Shown piece by piece: positions 10,830 through 23,303 of a stretch of 64,000 nucleotides of DNA (its first letter is position 1; each line of letters begins with the position of its first letter). The stretch is from Macrocystis pyrifera (lineage: Eukaryota > Sar > Phaeophyceae > Laminariales > Laminariaceae), in contig JASSKH010000030.1 of the NCBI GenBank assembly GCA_031763025.1, forward strand, positions 2,611,197 to 2,675,196, written 5' to 3'. The position numbers and the translations under genes are program-made. The notes under the pieces were generated by a model that was given only the letters and a program-made list of their open reading frames with translations, ran no database searches and was not told the origin of the DNA.

Positions 10830-12028
10830 GCAATCGTGCACCAGCATACCTGGTACTATTTAATACTGTACTGTGTATAACCAACGTCAATGCAAGACAA
10901 AACGCGTCGGGCACGAGCGGAGTGTTCCGATACAGTATCAACCTGCTTCAACCAGCTCTTTTAGGTCTACAGATTGAACATCATCAACAACAAGAGCCCT
11001 TCAGCGTAGGGTATAAATAGATCAATGCGAGCACAGCAAGTAAGTACCTGGTAGTAATAATAATAGTAATAATAGTATGCCAAGCAAGCCTATTCATAGC
11101 TTTCTTTCGTATATTTGAGGTGGTTACAACCACGGAGTGAGAGCCCTTCCTTGCTGCTGACGGTGTGGCGGCGTGACGGCGATGGCCTTTGACCCCACCC
11201 CGTAGTCGAACGCGCCCCGTGGTGCTTCGCGCTTGCTGCAAGCAATGTCTACCTGGTTGGTGAAAACCCGACGTGCTCCGTCCCGGCCCTGTAGGGGTGC
11301 AAGGGCCCCTTATGTATGGTATGGTCATACGAGTACGGCCATGCATGGCATGAATGCGTACACCCTCACGTCGAAGGGAGATACGAGAGGGCTCGTAACT
11401 AAGAAAACAAGAGCATTCATGAAATCATAGCCCAAATTTCACCTTGTTCCATATCGTCCTTGGTCCCTGGTAGCCACGGCTAGCGTGCAGCAGGCAGCAG
11501 GAGCGGTCCGCGATCTCCTGCATGAGCTTCGACGCTGTCGCGAATTAATTGCAAACCACGAGCTACCACAATCAGTAGTAGTAGTAGTAGCATCTTGGTA
11601 TATTTTGTTGCATCGTACGTGTTTCACCGCACGCCAAAAGCGCGTTTTTTATCATATTATCAATAAGAGATTGTCGAAAAAATCAAAAGCGAGGGGCCAA
11701 AGGCAACATACATGATGAATTTGGTTGCGGTTGAATGTGTGTATGTTTCATTAGAATGTAGAGTTGAGAGCGTTTTGATTGGCCTACACTACTAAGTGAA
11801 ATGTGGTGGACGAAGAGGAACATCCGTCTGCAGTAAAGCCTGCCCAAGCACCAGGTATGTAGACCCATCACTCATCATGCACGCCCCCCTCCCTATCATG
11901 TTCACTCTCGACCGCTCCCCTTCGCTACCCGGTACTACTTTGGTTCACCTGTGACACACAGAAGAGATCCACCGCTTACTACCTCGTACCACGACTGCAC
12001 AGCTTCTTCGCCCAGAATAGCTACAACA
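10830..12028. other. No supported gene; R1 fragment and possible 5' UTR
   Basis: Contains a reverse-orientation R1 repeat (about 11,130-11,370) and a GTA microsatellite (11,575-11,590). An acceptor-like CCTGTGACACACAG at 11,948-11,961 could end a 5' UTR intron of the 12-kb gene. No recognisable core promoter element. Confidence 0.5.
11130..11370 (-). repeat. Interspersed repeat R1, reverse diverged copy
   Basis: Matches R1 at GCTTCGCGCTTG..GCAAGCAATG, GTGAAAACCCGACGTGCTCC and TACGGCCATGCATG. The best copies are 39,765-40,440 and 61,785-62,330. Confidence 0.65.
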
Positions 12029-12859
12029 ATGTCGTGTTCCAGTCCTACGATCGGTTTCGGCGAAGCTTTGAAGTTCTCAGCCATGAAGACTGTTCAGCTG
12101 CGCATCGTTGATGACCTCTCAGTCGAACTGGCGCCTGCAGACCCTCAGCAAGCTCTCACGCCGGCCCAGTGCCTCGAGTACCTGCCCGCGGCAGTGGCCA
12201 TGTGCCCGGCCGACAGCTTCTGCGAAGCCGCCAACGTCTTCGCGTGGGGTGCTAACGCAATCCTTGGCGTTGTCGAGGAGGCTTCGCTCGGAGGAGGTGA
12301 CCGATTCGCGGACGGGGGATCGTGGAAAAAAAAAGCCATCCCTGCGATCCAACAACTGGATTTCATTCACGAGCGCTGCTGCATCACCTGCTACGAGAAC
12401 AAATGCGCCGAACTCAACGATGTCCTCAACGACATGTGGGACCAGTTCCGCAGCGAGCAGTCGGTTCGTGCTTGCACGGGGGTGGTCGACCTCGACAACC
12501 TGCCGCAATCGGCATCCATCCTTCCGAGCTACCCCTACACCGAGGAGAGAAGCTACAGCAGCCCCGCCGACGTGTTTGAGGACCGATCCCCCAACCAGCA
12601 GCAGCCGCAGCACTACCCCACGCCCTCCAACTACGACGTCGACGTCGCGGGTTACTACTCGAGCAGTTGCGACATCTCCGACATCTCGGACGACAATGAC
12701 ACCACCTTTGACTACGCTTATGACGATGGAATCGACTACAGCAGCAGCACCGGCAGCGCCGGCAGCACCGGCAGCAGCGCCAATCCGTTCGACAAGCAGG
12801 CCGGCTCCATCACGTACCAGTCATGGCTCGATGCGGGTGAGTTACGACAGCAGTATTAA
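12029..12859 (+). CDS. Unrecognised protein with acidic Ser/Asp-rich C-terminus
   Basis: From ATG at 12,029 (ACAACAATGTC context) the frame is open for 276 codons to TAA. An in-frame upstream ATG at 11,951 looks less likely. A consensus donor (GCGG|GTGAGT) at 12,836/12,837 may instead end the exon in phase 1 after 269 codons. Residues 1-165 look globular, with a Cys cluster CCITCYENKC near residue 118. Residues 175-265 are Pro/Gln/Ser/Asp-rich (SDDNDTTFDYAYDD, SSTGSAGSTGSS) and probably disordered. There is no signal peptide or membrane helix. I recognise no family. Codon use is strongly GC-rich, unlike the flanks. Some transcriptional or scaffold proteins look like this, but nothing specific supports that. 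Confidence 0.75.
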   Translation: MSCSSPTIGFGEALKFSAMKTVQLRIVDDLSVELAPADPQQALTPAQCLEYLPAAVAMCPADSFCEAANVFAWGANAILGVVEEASLGGGDRFADGGSWKKKAIPAIQQLDFIHERCCITCYENKCAELNDVLNDMWDQFRSEQSVRACTGVVDLDNLPQSASILPSYPYTEERSYSSPADVFEDRSPNQQQPQHYPTPSNYDVDVAGYYSSSCDISDISDDNDTTFDYAYDDGIDYSSSTGSAGSTGSSANPFDKQAGSITYQSWLDAGELRQQY

Positions 12860-12934
12860 TATCAATAGTTTTTTACGCGATTTTATCAATGCATTCAATT
12901 GCACGACGCTGCGGTGCGGAGGTTGGTGTTGGAG

Positions 12935-13420
12935 AATCGTTCGTACCTACGGTGCGGTGCGGTGCGGTGCGGTGCGGTGCGGTCCGAATCTTGTTTTTTA
13001 TAATCAAGCTGTGCGGTGCGGTTTGACATCGTGCGGTGCGGTGCGGCTCGGCGAAAACCGTTGAAAACCACACTGTACTGTGTCAAAGTAGTTGATATTG
13101 GCCTGACCGCGGTTTTATATATTTTTTTTTTTTTTTATAATTTTTGAAATACGTCAGCTGTGAGTTCGACTGATTAAATAGTTGATACTCAACTTTGCAA
13201 GCTGCGTAATACGCCTCGTCTATATTCCATTAGTACCTAATTTTACTATTATTGTGATAAACCGAGCGCGCGTATTCTATTTGTGAAATTCGAACGGTGC
13301 GATTCGGTTCGGTGCGGATTATTTTTTGTTTTTATCCATTCGTGCGATGCGCTGCGGTTTCGGAAAAAAAAAAAAAATCGTGCGGTGCGGTAAAGCCGCA
13401 ACGAACCGCATCGGGCAACG
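12935..13420. repeat. GGTGC/GCACC pentamer islands
   Basis: (GGTGC)n runs at 12,949-12,985, then scattered GTGCGGT words to 13,060, and a second cluster at 13,285-13,420 (CGGTGCGATTCGGTTCGGTG, TGCGGTGCGGTAAAGCCGCA). An R3 repeat (13,153-13,245) separates them. The first cluster begins ~75 bp after the stop codon of the 12-kb gene. Confidence 0.75.
13153..13245 (+). repeat. Interspersed repeat R3
   Basis: ACGTCAGCTGTGAGTTCGAC...GTTGATACTCAACTTTGCAA...CGTAATACGCCTCGTC, nearly identical to 21,505-21,600. Confidence 0.7.
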
Positions 13421-13559
13421 AGAAAAAAACTCACAGCGAAAAGCCGTGATTATTACCTGGCACCAGGTATGAAGGTATGCTGTCGTTTGGTACATGCGCA
13501 CATGTCATACCAGGTACCCGTTTTTTTTTTTCGTTTTTCTCGGGTATTATGTGGCACAG

Positions 13560-13796
13560 AATATCTATGGCGTTCCCCTGTTTGAGCAAAAGCCCTCTCC
13601 CGTGTTGTTTGGCGTCCTGTGCTGCCGTACGTTCTTTCCCTGCGACACAGCAGATCTACCGTGCGATGCGCCCTTGTCCCCGATGGCGGAGCGGACCGAA
13701 CGCCAAGACGGCAAGGACAGCAGCAGCAGTTCCAACGGCAAGCGACAAGATACGTCAGATAAGAAAAAGAAGGGGGAAGGCTTTGTCGTGCAATCT
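13560..13796 (+). CDS. Candidate exon, 79 codons, unrecognised
   Basis: A T-rich tract and GGCACAG acceptor precede an open block that ends at TCT|GTGAGC, phase 0 at both ends. The peptide starts NIYGVPLFEQKPSPVLFGVL, has a CC...C...C pattern, then a Ser/Lys/Asp-rich hydrophilic tail (SSSSSNGKRQDTSDKKKKGE). The phase does not match the 12,836 donor, so if it belongs to the same gene another exon must intervene. A second frame is also open. Confidence 0.35.
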
Positions 13797-16700
13797 GTGA
13801 GCCTTGCTGGTAGTAATGCGGGAAGTAAAGTTTCGCCGGCTGGAGTTGATTATGCGCCGGCTATGTTGGCAGTGACGCTGACTACAGTGAGGCGCCGTTT
13901 CGGAAAGGGTACCGCGCGGTCGAGACGGAGCAGGAATTCGTCCAATCGTAGGTCCGAGGTCAGACACACGCGCTCAAGGGTCCGCGTGGGCAAGGCGAGG
14001 ATCGCGGCTGGTATTGGGTAGGTAGAATGCGGTAGCATACAGTAGGTGCCGAACAAACCAGGGTACGTACTGCATGTGCGCGTGAAATTGCAGCAGGGCT
14101 GCCGATGGGCTTGCCGCAACACGTACCTTGTACTCCGAATTGCGCAACTGTTTTCGCCGCCGTACGATATGATATGATAGGTGCGGAAAAACTGCTGCCC
14201 GGGATCGTTTGCATCTCAGCAGGCAGACATTTCAGTTGTTTGAGGCCTTCGCGTTTGGCCGCGAGTAAAGTCAATTTTAGTAGGCCGTTTTTCAAAAGCG
14301 GTTACGTGAAACGATCCGGGTAAACCTGATATGCCGTGTCTACCAGCAGAGACATGAATAAATAAAAATGGAAAAACAATGAACCGATTTCTTTTGAAAA
14401 ACCAAAACGGACGAACACCCGGGGTTGTTAGCCGGGCATCCCCTGGGCGACCCCGAGGAAGTTCCATTGGAATTATGACTGATGATTTTTTTTGCCACTG
14501 CTCTTGGCCGCCAACGGCATCGTATCGTAACACACAAAACGTCAGTACCAGGTACTCGTACAAAGCATATATTCTCTTTTTTCGTTATCCCGAAAAATGT
14601 AGGCAATGTTTCCGGCCAGAATGGTGCATATTATTATACGAGTACATACTGCAGTATCATACTCGAAACGTTTTTCGGGCGGAATATTCGTTGGAGTTTT
14701 TTATGCCTGGTCATACATGTTGTCGTAGACGTTTGACCATTGACCGCGCATCCCTTTCGAGACGGAGCGAAAAATCGAAAAGTCCAAGTGCATTGTAGAT
14801 TTTGTTTTAATGGATGCTGTATGTAGGTAGAGACGAATGGCATCATTGCTACGAAGGCACGGACACGTACGTGCATCTTCTAGGAATGGTGTCGTTTGTC
14901 CCGCTTCCCTTCCGTTCGGAAAGGTTGTGTGTGACCGGAAATGATCGATGCCTCCTCGTGGCTCCGGTTGGATATAGGCCCTGGAAGGTAAAAGGTTTTG
15001 ATGAGCCTCAATATTACCTTCTTCAGGCTGAACTGAACTCGATCCCGAAGACCAGAAGGAAACCAGACGAACAGTAAGAAGAGGAGAATGGTGTTGTTGC
15101 TGGGGTGGAGTACAAAACAGGTGATGTTTTTTTCCTCTTTTTTTGCTTCTGAGTGTTTGAGGCGTTCTATTGAAACGTGCAGAGCATATGTGGGGGTACT
15201 GTAGCAGAGTACGAGCTGGGCCATCCGAAAAACAGAGAACGCTTCCTAAATAAAGTTGTATATCTCGTCACCCACTGCAAATGAATCTGCGAAAGTAACC
15301 CTTGGAAGCACTAACCCTGACATACCACTGCTTATGCGAAGACAACAACGTATCAGAAAAAACTATTCCTATCCTTTTTTTGTCCGGCTCGATCTCGCCG
15401 TAAATCCGTGAAAACTCGAAAGCACCAACTTTTCTGGCACTCAATTCGTCCAAAATAATCATCATTCTCGATCAAGATTTAATTTGTTGGAGACAATGCT
15501 GGAGACACAAGGAGAAGATCCACGTAAGTCTCGTTGCCCAATTCGCCACCCAACAGGAGATATTAACAAAGCTCGAATCCATATATGAACAAGCAATCAC
15601 GAACGAATCGCATTTCTGCGATGCCTCGCTCAATTTTGGGAATTTGCGCTATTCATAGATATTTACATGAACCCGGATTTGAATCGCACGTTCAAAGGCG
15701 CTCACTGTCGGCCCTGTTTCTTTTTTTGTTTTTTTTAACGACATATATTTAGTCGTTTTCGGTATTTTTCCGGGTAGGTGCACCGGTCATATCTCTCGGG
15801 CAAACACACAAAAACACAGAGGGGACCGCACGTCAATGCGTGGATGAATGCAAAAAAATCAAGTCCAAATCCGTAAAATCGATGGGGGCATGAACAATCC
15901 GACGTTTAAACCTTGTCAAGGCTGGCCCAGCTCGTATTGTGCTCTGCAGTAGGGACGAAAAGTGGTGACGTTAACTTTTTTCTCATACTGAGTGTACTGT
16001 ATTACTTATGTGTGGTTGTGCATGAGTTGTTGAAAAGCGCGCCCTAGATTTTTAGTACTACTACTGCTGTTTTAGTACCACTACTCCTGTAGTAAACAGA
16101 TCTATGCTCATGTGTGCCAACGCTTGGATAAGATCGCCCGATATATTATATCTAAGTTTGTTCTTTCTCCCGCGTCAATTGGTAGGTAGGCACACACTCA
16201 CTCGTTTTCTTCTGAAACATCCTTCCGCATAGCCTACAGCAGTAATGCAACACACTCACAGGCAGGTACACAAGCATCAACAGTCAATCACCGGTATTCT
16301 CCGTATTAATAGTATGCAATGCCTGAATTGCCGCCAGCTCGTGTTGCGTTCGCGACGTTTTTCCGCAGCTCGGCTTCTTTTAAACTCGTTTTCTTTTGTC
16401 ACACCCGTAAAGTCGATCGATGAGTAAAATACAAAAGTACTTCTCCCTACGTACGTACGTCTACAGCCGAAATGAGTTGTTTCGTTACCACGTGTCCCGG
16501 TCTACAGTAGTTCCAAGTAGGTACTGTAGTTTGTTCTCGAAATGTGGGTATTCCTATCCTATCTCTTTCCAAGTAGATTACCCCGCGGAACGTGGATTCC
16601 TGTTATAGTTCCAAGTAGTTTGTCCCCGAAACGTGGGTGCGTTTCAAGCTTCTAGATTGATCCCAAGTATTTTGTGTCGCCTAAACATTTTTTTTTCACC

Positions 16701-19700
16701 TTACGAGTGCCATAATTCCAAGTATTGATCGTCCAACACCAAGGTTTCAGCCTGTCCCCGAAATGACGGTTCCGCCGCACCCGGGGAAGATGAGGTGACA
16801 TCCTCGGTTCAGAAATGCTTCCTCCGTAGCTCTACAACTCCGACAAACCGGGAAAAAGCAAACGGTGACATCTCGGATCTAAACCTTCCGGCTCGGTTTG
16901 GAAACCCCAACCCTTCCGCATCTCTCCGAATCCAACGAATCGGGTGGACAAAAGGTGATCTCCCGGAACCCGGACGATTCCGCCCCGCATGATGTAGAGA
17001 CCCCAACTCTAGGCACACGATTGTTGACTGCGTATGGATTCTGTGAAGCGAGCGACATGCGGGGATGTCAGGGCCCCACATCCCCGAATCATAAATCCTT
17101 CCGTATACATTTCCAAGTCCAACGAGCCAGGTGACGAAAACAGTGATTTCCCCTTGCGAGTAGCCCCAACTCCGGGTACACTGTACACACCGTCGTCTGT
17201 AGTTGGCATTGTCAGAGGCGCGGTGAGAAAACGGCCTATTAATAGTCCCTTGATCATAGCCCATTCAATATATCTACAGCTCTAACGAAGAAGGGGCTGA
17301 AGAGGTGATCCCCCGTGTCGCAACCACCCCGCCCGGTGTGGAGACCCCAACTCCGGGTACGCCATTGACTGGGGGCTGGGGCTCGTAAAGCCAACAGCAC
17401 CTTGGGGGGGTACAGCCCCCTTCTGGGATCATAAATACCAGGTACTTCTCATTTATTTACAACTCCAAGGGATCGGGGACGAAAACGGTGACCCCTCCGG
17501 ACGATACCACTTCGCACGGTGTGGAACCCCCTAGAGCTGCTTCGAAATGCTATTCTTTTACATGTTATGAGTACATGCTTCTTGAGCATCGAAGGCGGTT
17601 CGGGACATGTTCAAACCGATGAGAGGTTCTCTCGCCTTCATCGTTGAATTGCGCCACCAGTGGTTGTCAAATCCTCAAAGTAGCGGCTACCACTAGAAGC
17701 GCCTTCCGCAATCAAGCGTCAAGGCATTCGCCAGGGGGTGGGATGATAAGGAAAAATTCCCTCCAAAGATGTGAAAATTTTATGGTGTGCTTAGAGTGGC
17801 CCCTTTGGTACGGGCTTCGGGATTCACTAACGATTCTAATGGTTTGTACCCGGGTTTCAACGGTTATGGTCGGGCGGCTGTGGTAAAATCCCAAGAAAGC
17901 AAAAAAGCGGGGATGATACAGAAATATCCCCTCCGTTTCAATCTGACTGAATTTTTTTCAGGGTGGGTTGAGTTTGGGCCGGAGATCATAGATCCGAAGT
18001 CAGAATTTGGTAGTCATACATCGTTACATACCAAAACGTGTGGACCGCTGGGCAGTTCGCTCATTGTTTTCGGCGCTAAGCCTCTTTTCAGCATGAAACA
18101 CGACCTCAAAATCAAAATGGTCGGATGAAAAAAAAAACCGACGGAATCATATGACCGCACAGCTTGTACCCGACATAGCCCAGTTTTTTGTCCCATACGA
18201 GTTTGTTTCTCAGGCACACTTGCAGTACTATCCCTCGAAAACCCAAACGCAACGAGAATGTACTGATTTCATGCATGAACTCCCCACCCTCCGGAGGTCC
18301 GAAGTTTGCTCGGATCGCCATTCTGAAAAGCCCTACCTCCCCCTAAGGTGGCCAAGCGGCGTCGTTGGAGCGGGTGCGCCAAGAAAAAAACCATCCAGCA
18401 TCGTCTTGGTGGACTTGATTTTTCTAAAAGTGTTTCAGGAATTTTGTGGTCGGGAAGTTTTTGCTTTTTTTGCGCACGTTTTCTGTCGTGTTAAAACGAC
18501 GTTTCTCATCGTTTCCCCTAGTTTCTTTTTTTTTTTTTTCTTTTCATGAGTTGTTCGCGTCTCCCCAACAAATAGCGCTTGATTGCGGGAGCCGCCTATA
18601 GCAGTAGTATTACGAATAAAAACACAGCAGTATAACGAATGATAACAGTTATCATATACCCTGCCTGTAACGAACATGATACCACTATTGATACTGCTGT
18701 AGCTGGCCCACACCGCCTACATATAACATCACAATATTATTGTGGTTTCTAGTAACAAACAATTTCCGCTTTACGGTACGGTCGGTACTTCGAATGCCCG
18801 ACATTCACTGCTACGTACCTTGTGTGAACTACTATTGCTGTTTTTATAGTTCCCGCACATTAACTCATCGCCATAATGTAGTCCGTGGTCACAGGACAGG
18901 CTCCAGTAACTTTGTAGTGGAAAATTTCAGTATTTCCTCGGGAGGAAAATGAAACAGAGACGAATACGCATGATAATATATATATATACGTGAAAAGAAT
19001 CGTATGACCAGACCAAAGCAGAAAGTGATATCTTCGGCATACATACACGTATGAATGATATCATATACATATAATATAGTACGCTGCATGAGCCGCGACA
19101 GAAACCGAGGAGACAGTCAAATACCCCCTAGAGAAAAAAGGATGAAGACAATCGACGTTGGAACAAAACAAAAATCGAAACGGGAAGGAAGAGGAACTAT
19201 TAACAGCAAGCACGGAAGGAAGAAGACAAAAAACAAGAGAATACGCAGGCTTGCAGACTCGCAAGTATTGCGCGGGGGAGTGTAGCGCCTTTACCAAAGA
19301 CAGGACCCGTCACCAAAGAGAAAAAGGAAGCGAAACAAAGTGAAAAGACGATCCCGGGAAGAACGCCAAACGAAAAAAAACAAAAATTGGGAGAGGAAAA
19401 TGGAAAACCGGAATGTGGGAAAAAATTGAAGAAAAGGGAAAAAGGAGAAAGGGGAACGAGGGAGCAAACACAAGCGAAAGGTATGCATTGGAACCTACAG
19501 AAAGGCAAAAGGGGTGTCCAGGCAGCACTATGCTAGCTACTTGGGTCTCAACGTGGGGACGAATCGTGACGGTGATATGGCCACACCCAGGCGTCAGTCC
19601 TTCACGCCTTCCCCCCGCCCTCCGCCCTCTCTCCTTCCGCGCGCGTGCATTGGCGTCAACGGGTAGCGTCGCGTCAGTAACCGTCCTCTGCCGCTCTGCG

Positions 19701-20698
19701 GTTGCCTCGTCCCCATCCTTGTGCCATTTCCGCATGAAGACCTCCGTCCCTTCCACTACCCGTCGGAACCATCCGCCGACCTGCTGTGCAGCCTCACGCC
19801 ACCCTTCCAACTAGAACTGATGCCGTACGCCGTATGGTCCTTCTCGGGGTCCTTCATTCAGCCCCACTCCTTTCCCCCGGAGTAGCCCTTACCCGCGATC
19901 ATCTCCCCAAACATCACCCTTTCGGCAGGCGCTCTTCACCCGTGCGTGACACAAAACCCGCGACCAATGTTCTTCGCGCACCGTCGTCTCAACGTTTTCG
20001 GAGTCTGTCCTGAGAAGCACGTTGGCTCAGGATAGATAGGATGTAATCTTTGGGCTTTCGTTTCCGCCAGACGAGGCATTAAAATTCGTACTAGGCGGGT
20101 TCCGCGCTAAATCTGAATATTTTGGGGGGTGTTCCGTGAATTCTTACCATCTATTTCTTGCCCCTCGAATTTGTTTTGACATGCTTATGTGATGAAGTTA
20201 TGATATTTTGTAAATTTTGAGGGGAAACTTCATTCGTCTTGCCCGGGTTTCAGTGAGCACTAGTATACTCCGGTGGCTAATAACCGAAAAGCAGAAAACG
20301 GGGTTGGTACCGAAAAATCCCCGGAATCGAAAATGACTCGGATGAAGCTGAGAAAATCCGCTTAGTGTATTGTTGGGGCGGGGATCATTTATTCAGTGTA
20401 GAGGTGCATAGTTAGGTGACTTTATGCCTCGCTTTGTTTTTATTCGCCGCCGTCGCAAAAAACGTCCAAGAAAAAAAACATTTTACAAGCGCCAGTAGGC
20501 AAACATTTGCACAACCCCCCGACAATTCGAAACGCGCGTTACCTACGCGACACCCTGCCCAGTCTACCTCTCTTTACGTACTGCCGCAGAAGGAATCTCC
20601 ACATTGCGTACGAGTAACCCCCTGCATCAAACAGGTGCTGTGCTCCTACTGGGTAACTTGATTTCTTTCTTTTTTTTTCCTTCGGCCACCGACCCCAG
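13797..20698. other. Gene-poor region, repeats and AT-rich DNA
   Basis: Imperfect repeats of roughly 190-270 bp occupy about 16,750-17,540 (marked by GAGACCCCAACTCCGGGTAC and ATCATAAAT). Arrays of CCAAGTAGTTTGTCCCCGAAACG lie at 16,500-16,760. A T11-rich run is at 18,529 and an AT microsatellite at 18,970. Two open frames are noted but not called: 14,814-15,077 plus (87 codons) and 19,535-19,804 minus (90 codons, charged, GC-rich, following a TTCTAG acceptor). Neither has a confirmed splice partner. Confidence 0.5.
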
Positions 20699-20762
20699 CA
20701 TCCACCCCAACGGGATCTACCCCGGTATCCATGCCATCTTCTCCTCGACCACGTTCAACTAA
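20699..20762 (+). CDS. Candidate terminal exon
   Basis: A strong 3' splice site (TTTCTTTCTTTTTTTTTCC...CCGACCCCAG) is followed by C-ATC-CAC-CCC..., giving IHPNGIYPGIHAIFSSTTFN and then TAA. The exon enters in phase 2 and is 64 bp. The peptide looks protein-like, but the upstream exon was not identified and the family is unknown. Confidence 0.4.
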
Positions 20763-21227
20763 AGCTTCGAGACAAGAGCAGGGAACTTGGCGAAAACGAA
20801 ACACTTATCGTAGTCACACACTCGGCAGGCTGAGCAAAAACAAGACGCCGAAGAAGTGTACAGCTTGTGGTTGACGGTAAACTTCTCAACGCGAACCGTC
20901 TCTACCCCCGACACAGAATCCCTGTTCTCCACATCCTCACGCTCCTCCTCGTCTTCATCCTACTCTTTGGATGACTCCCCCCCCCCCCCCGCCTTCTCCC
21001 GTCCCGTATACTCTTCTTCAGAGGCCGTCCAATACGCCTTGGCCCACCCCCCTCCGCTCCCGCTTCTTCAGAGACCTCTCCCGGCCCCCCCTCCTCCTGA
21101 TCACTGAGATTCGCACTCCTCTGCCGCTTCCGACGACCGGTTCGCCTACCCCCCCCCTCCCCGCTTCGGCTCTTCCGAAATCTCCTCCCCTTCCCCCTCG
21201 CCCCCCCTCCCTTCCTCTCCCACGCAG

Positions 21228-21262
21228 AGCTCCACGGCACATACTCCCTTGCGACTTTTACG
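21228..21262 (+). CDS. Candidate 35-bp microexon
   Basis: It follows an exceptional pyrimidine tract (about 50 nt, ending CTCTCCCACGCAG) and ends at ACG|GTGAGC. In one frame it reads LHGTYSLATFT. Size and splice sites fit a microexon. The parent gene is unknown, and the C-rich tract itself may be low complexity. Confidence 0.35.
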
Positions 21263-21504
21263 GTGAGCCCCGAAGTAATGGGACGGTTCTTCATGATCCG
21301 GCGAGTGGTACTAATAATATATATATATATATTAAGTAATAATAGTAGTGCTGCTGTAGTACCCAAAAGGGGTAAAATATACGTTCACGCGCGACGACCC
21401 GAGGACGCCTGGAGCCAGGAGAACCCCAGCGTATCATCGGCGCTTTCGCCACAACCTGGGCCCAGCCTGGAATATTTATCCTATTTCATGAAATTATGAA
21501 AGTA

Positions 21505-21600
21505 CGTCAGCTGTGAGTTCGACTGATTAAGGAGTTGATACTCAACTTTGCAAGCTGCGTAATACGTCTCGTCTATATATTCCATTTTTACTGAATTTTA
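21505..21600 (+). repeat. Interspersed repeat R3
   Basis: Near-identical to 13,153-13,245; the similarity continues to the CGCGCGTATTCTATTTGT block (21,620-21,642 and 13,265-13,287). Confidence 0.7.
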
Positions 21601-22384
21601 CAAGTGTTACGATAAGCCGAACGCGCGTATTCTATTTGTAATTCCTTGTCAAGGATATACGCCAGTGGCTCCCCCGGATGCTGCCCGGGTCAACAGGGCA
21701 ATTTACGTAATCATTCTGCGCACTGATACTACAAAACCCGAACAAGGGAGAATGATACGACGTTGCAACATGTGGAAACCTTTTCATTTTACAAATATTT
21801 ATGTATTGATTGAGTGTTGTTGAGTTTTAGTATAGTATGGTTCTAAATGTGAGTGATTCTCCCGGGGATGAGCTGCTGCTGCTGTTATTGCTGCTGCTGC
21901 TTTGATGCCTAGCTTTTATTTGATATGGCTCGAGGTAGCACCTACTGTAAATCAGGCATCGGTGTTCGCGACACTATATATATATATATATATACCTGGT
22001 ATGGTTTCCTAAACTCTACCAGGTACAAGTTATTATGTGGATTGTGATACCTTGTGGCGCCGTCGAAAGTAAGAACGTTTCGCCAATAATAATATAATGC
22101 TATTAATATTAATTACCACAGGTACATTTATGCTTTGCTTTTTTCGCGTTTGGCGCGAAGGGTACATATTGGTTGATAAAACGCTCACTCCGTGTCTGCC
22201 TCTTCGCATACAGCAGTGTAGCAGCCTTCGCTTCCGAACTCGGCAGACCACAAACTGGCCGCCCCGCCAGACGATGGACTCCTTTGCAACGCGCGCTTGT
22301 GCCACAGGCGTACAGCAAGATGGAAAAAGATCGGGGTGTGTGGGTGTGTGAAACGGAAAACCCGAAAACCCCAACACTTTGGTG

Positions 22385-22835
22385 TTCGTAGTATGTTGGG
22401 TGGGATGTCTACTAGGGAGCCTCCTGATTGTTTTATCCGCTCTCTCAACGCTGTGGGAGGCTGAGGCAGAGGAGGGGGGGGCAGGCTCCATGCGCTGGAC
22501 CCTCTTCAACTCGCTGATGAAGGCGTTGTGCCTTCTTCCTCCAATCACCCTCACTCTGCTTCCGTCCGTGGAAGTCTATGCGTGGGCATGGGCCACTTAG
22601 TTGCGCCTGTACTTCGACATATGGCCAACCATCATTCACGACCTTGTCGCCCAAGCACATGCACTATCCATTTCATCACGAGAGGACCCTCGCACGGAGC
22701 CCATGCAGCCCTACGAGGACGAGGAACATAGCACTGCAAGGGTGGAACACCTGCTCGCCATTGACCGCCGGCATGCTGTAGCGAGCAACCCCGCGTCCGC
22801 CACGCGGCAGTTCCGGCGTGCAGTGGACTAGTGGA
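22385..22835 (+). other. GC-rich, coding-like block, strand unresolved
   Basis: Two adjacent plus-strand frames look coding. One has a hydrophobic stretch (GSLLIVLSALSTLW...LCLLPPITLTLLPSVE) to a stop at 22,600. The other is hydrophilic (DLVAQAHALSISSREDP...ATRQFRRAVD) to a stop at 22,831. A minus-strand frame over 22,690-22,830 is also plausible. I could not place splice sites confidently. Flanked by a GCTGGT microsatellite (23,000-23,040). Confidence 0.3.
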
Positions 22836-23303
22836 CTCTTGGCCCCGTGCTCGGCTATGTGTAGCGAGCAGAGCTTGGTCTGGGTTTTGTTCGGCGAGGC
22901 AAGCGAAGTGTGCGTTCAACAACCTCCTCGATACTCGCTGAAGGGTGGGCTCTTTCTGTGGAGTCAGTACTACAGGGCGGGTATGGAGATCGAGGTGAGC
23001 TGGTGCTGGTGCTGGTGCTGTGTGGTGCTGCTGCTGCTGTTTCCTACAAGTAGCGGTTTGCAATATACTGGTATCGAACATCGAGATCGAAAACGAGGTC
23101 AAATATCGAGGTCCGCTCTACTAAACTACTGCTGTACGTACGTGGGGAGAGTACATATCAGATATGTGGCCTCGCCGCCCCCACGGCGGCGGCCAGGATG
23201 ACTTCCCCGTAAGAAAAAACTGCTGTTACTTCTGGCGCTCCTGTAATCTCCCCTCACTATGGCGGGTCTTGCTCGATGGTCAGGTGGTCAGCTTGATCCC
23301 AGT

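Noticed and set aside
14814..15077. 87-codon plus-strand frame (WHHCYEGTDTYVHLLGMVSF...)
   Set aside because: No convincing acceptor, an internal GGAAG|GTAAAA that would cut it, and an equally long minus-strand frame; not called.
19310..19810. Minus-strand frame with a charged 90-residue segment
   Set aside because: Plausible composition and an acceptor-like TTCTAG, but the donor (CCCAA|GTAGCT) is weak, no partner exon was found and the plus strand is also open. Mentioned only within the region entry.
20902..21366. Arg/Gly-rich minus-strand frame
   Set aside because: It is the complement of a long C-rich tract that looks like the pyrimidine tract before the 21,228 microexon.
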